Positions 63,839 through 64,000 of a DNA stretch of 64,000 nt are shown here, piece after piece; within the stretch, counting starts at the first letter, position 1, and every line of letters starts with the position of its first letter. The DNA is from Novosphingobium sediminicola (GTDB taxonomy: Bacteria; Pseudomonadota; Alphaproteobacteria; Sphingomonadales; Sphingomonadaceae): assembly GCF_014196525.1 (NCBI RefSeq), contig NZ_JACIDX010000016.1, positions 62,001 to 126,000 of the forward strand. Reading direction: 5' to 3'. The notes beneath the pieces were generated by a model that saw nothing but the letters and a program-made list of their open reading frames with translations, searched no databases and had not been told where the DNA came from. A program made the translations under genes and the position numbers.

Positions 63839-64000
63839 TCAGCCTTCAACCACGACGGAGCGGTCGAAGAATTCGCCTGTCCGGAGCATAGCATGCATGA
63901 TAACGGCAAGCTTACGCGCGACCGCAACAGCAGCGCGCTTGAAGCCGATCTTCTCCTTGAGCTTGAGACCCCAGGTACGCAGCGCGCTGTCAGCCATGGC
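63839..64000 (-). CDS. IS110-family transposase, C-terminal end (partial)
   Basis: A minus-strand frame enters from the right edge and stops with TGA at 63839-63841 (53 residues). It reads SALRTWGLKLKEKIGFKRAAVAVARKLAVIMHAMLRTGEFF, like the last helices of IS110/IS116/IS902 transposases, which end in an Arg/Lys-rich 'AVARKLAVILH' region. Only the end is present, so intactness cannot be judged. It marks a mobile-element cluster bordering the EPS locus. Confidence 0.7.
   Translation of the reverse strand, partial: AMADSALRTWGLKLKEKIGFKRAAVAVARKLAVIMHAMLRTGEFFDRSVVVEG

Overview
The window looks like a chromosomal segment of a GC-rich alphaproteobacterium, most likely in the Sphingomonadales (Novosphingobium/Sphingobium-like). 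The reasons are the PccR-type propionate regulator beside pccB, a fused ThiS-ThiG, the DUF3576-leuS-lptE-holA order, an RHH_4-type small protein, and an exopolysaccharide (EPS) locus whose parts resemble sphingan and rhizobial EPS genes. This assignment is inferred from protein families, not from a database search. No rRNA or tRNA gene was seen.

Bases 1-8000 hold a propionyl-CoA assimilation unit: pccB-mce-methylmalonyl-CoA mutase-pccA on the minus strand, with a divergent pccR and repeated TTTGCAAA sites between them. Bases 8000-28540 are mostly housekeeping: an HxlR regulator with a divergent NAD(P)-binding reductase, a MASE1-PAS-GGDEF diguanylate cyclase, sucC, an inositol-monophosphatase-family enzyme, rplM-rpsI, ctaA-cutA, a MerC-like protein, thiS-thiG, galU, murA, two glycine-zipper envelope proteins, phbB, an outer-membrane-like protein, DUF3576, leuS, lptE and holA. 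Several intrinsic terminators, a 21-bp tandem repeat upstream of murA and dispersed-type repeats are visible.

Bases 28700-63240 form a large EPS locus. It has a priming phosphoglycosyltransferase, an Alg13/Alg14-like (PssE/PssD-like) pair, three GT4 enzymes, one GT2, one WecG-type transferase, a Wzx flippase and two O-antigen ligase/polymerase-like proteins. It also carries two separate export sets: a Wza lipoprotein with a Wzc kinase, and a short Wza-like protein with an outer-membrane barrel and a second Wzc kinase. A GH74-like hydrolase, an acyltransferase-3 protein, a PP2A-like phosphatase and a PDZ-M48 peptidase complete it. galU and phbB upstream supply UDP-glucose and a competing carbon sink.

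The most interesting proposal is an acyl-decoration module spread through the EPS locus: an FkbH-like enzyme (glyceryl loading of a carrier protein), a stand-alone acyl carrier protein, an MBOAT transferase and an SGNH/DltD-like protein. Its parts correspond to DltA/C/B/D of D-alanylation, with FkbH replacing the adenylation enzyme. It could put glycerate (known on gellan) or a related hydroxy acid on the polymer. The locus carries a decayed IS5-family element inside and decayed IS630 and IS110 elements at its right edge.
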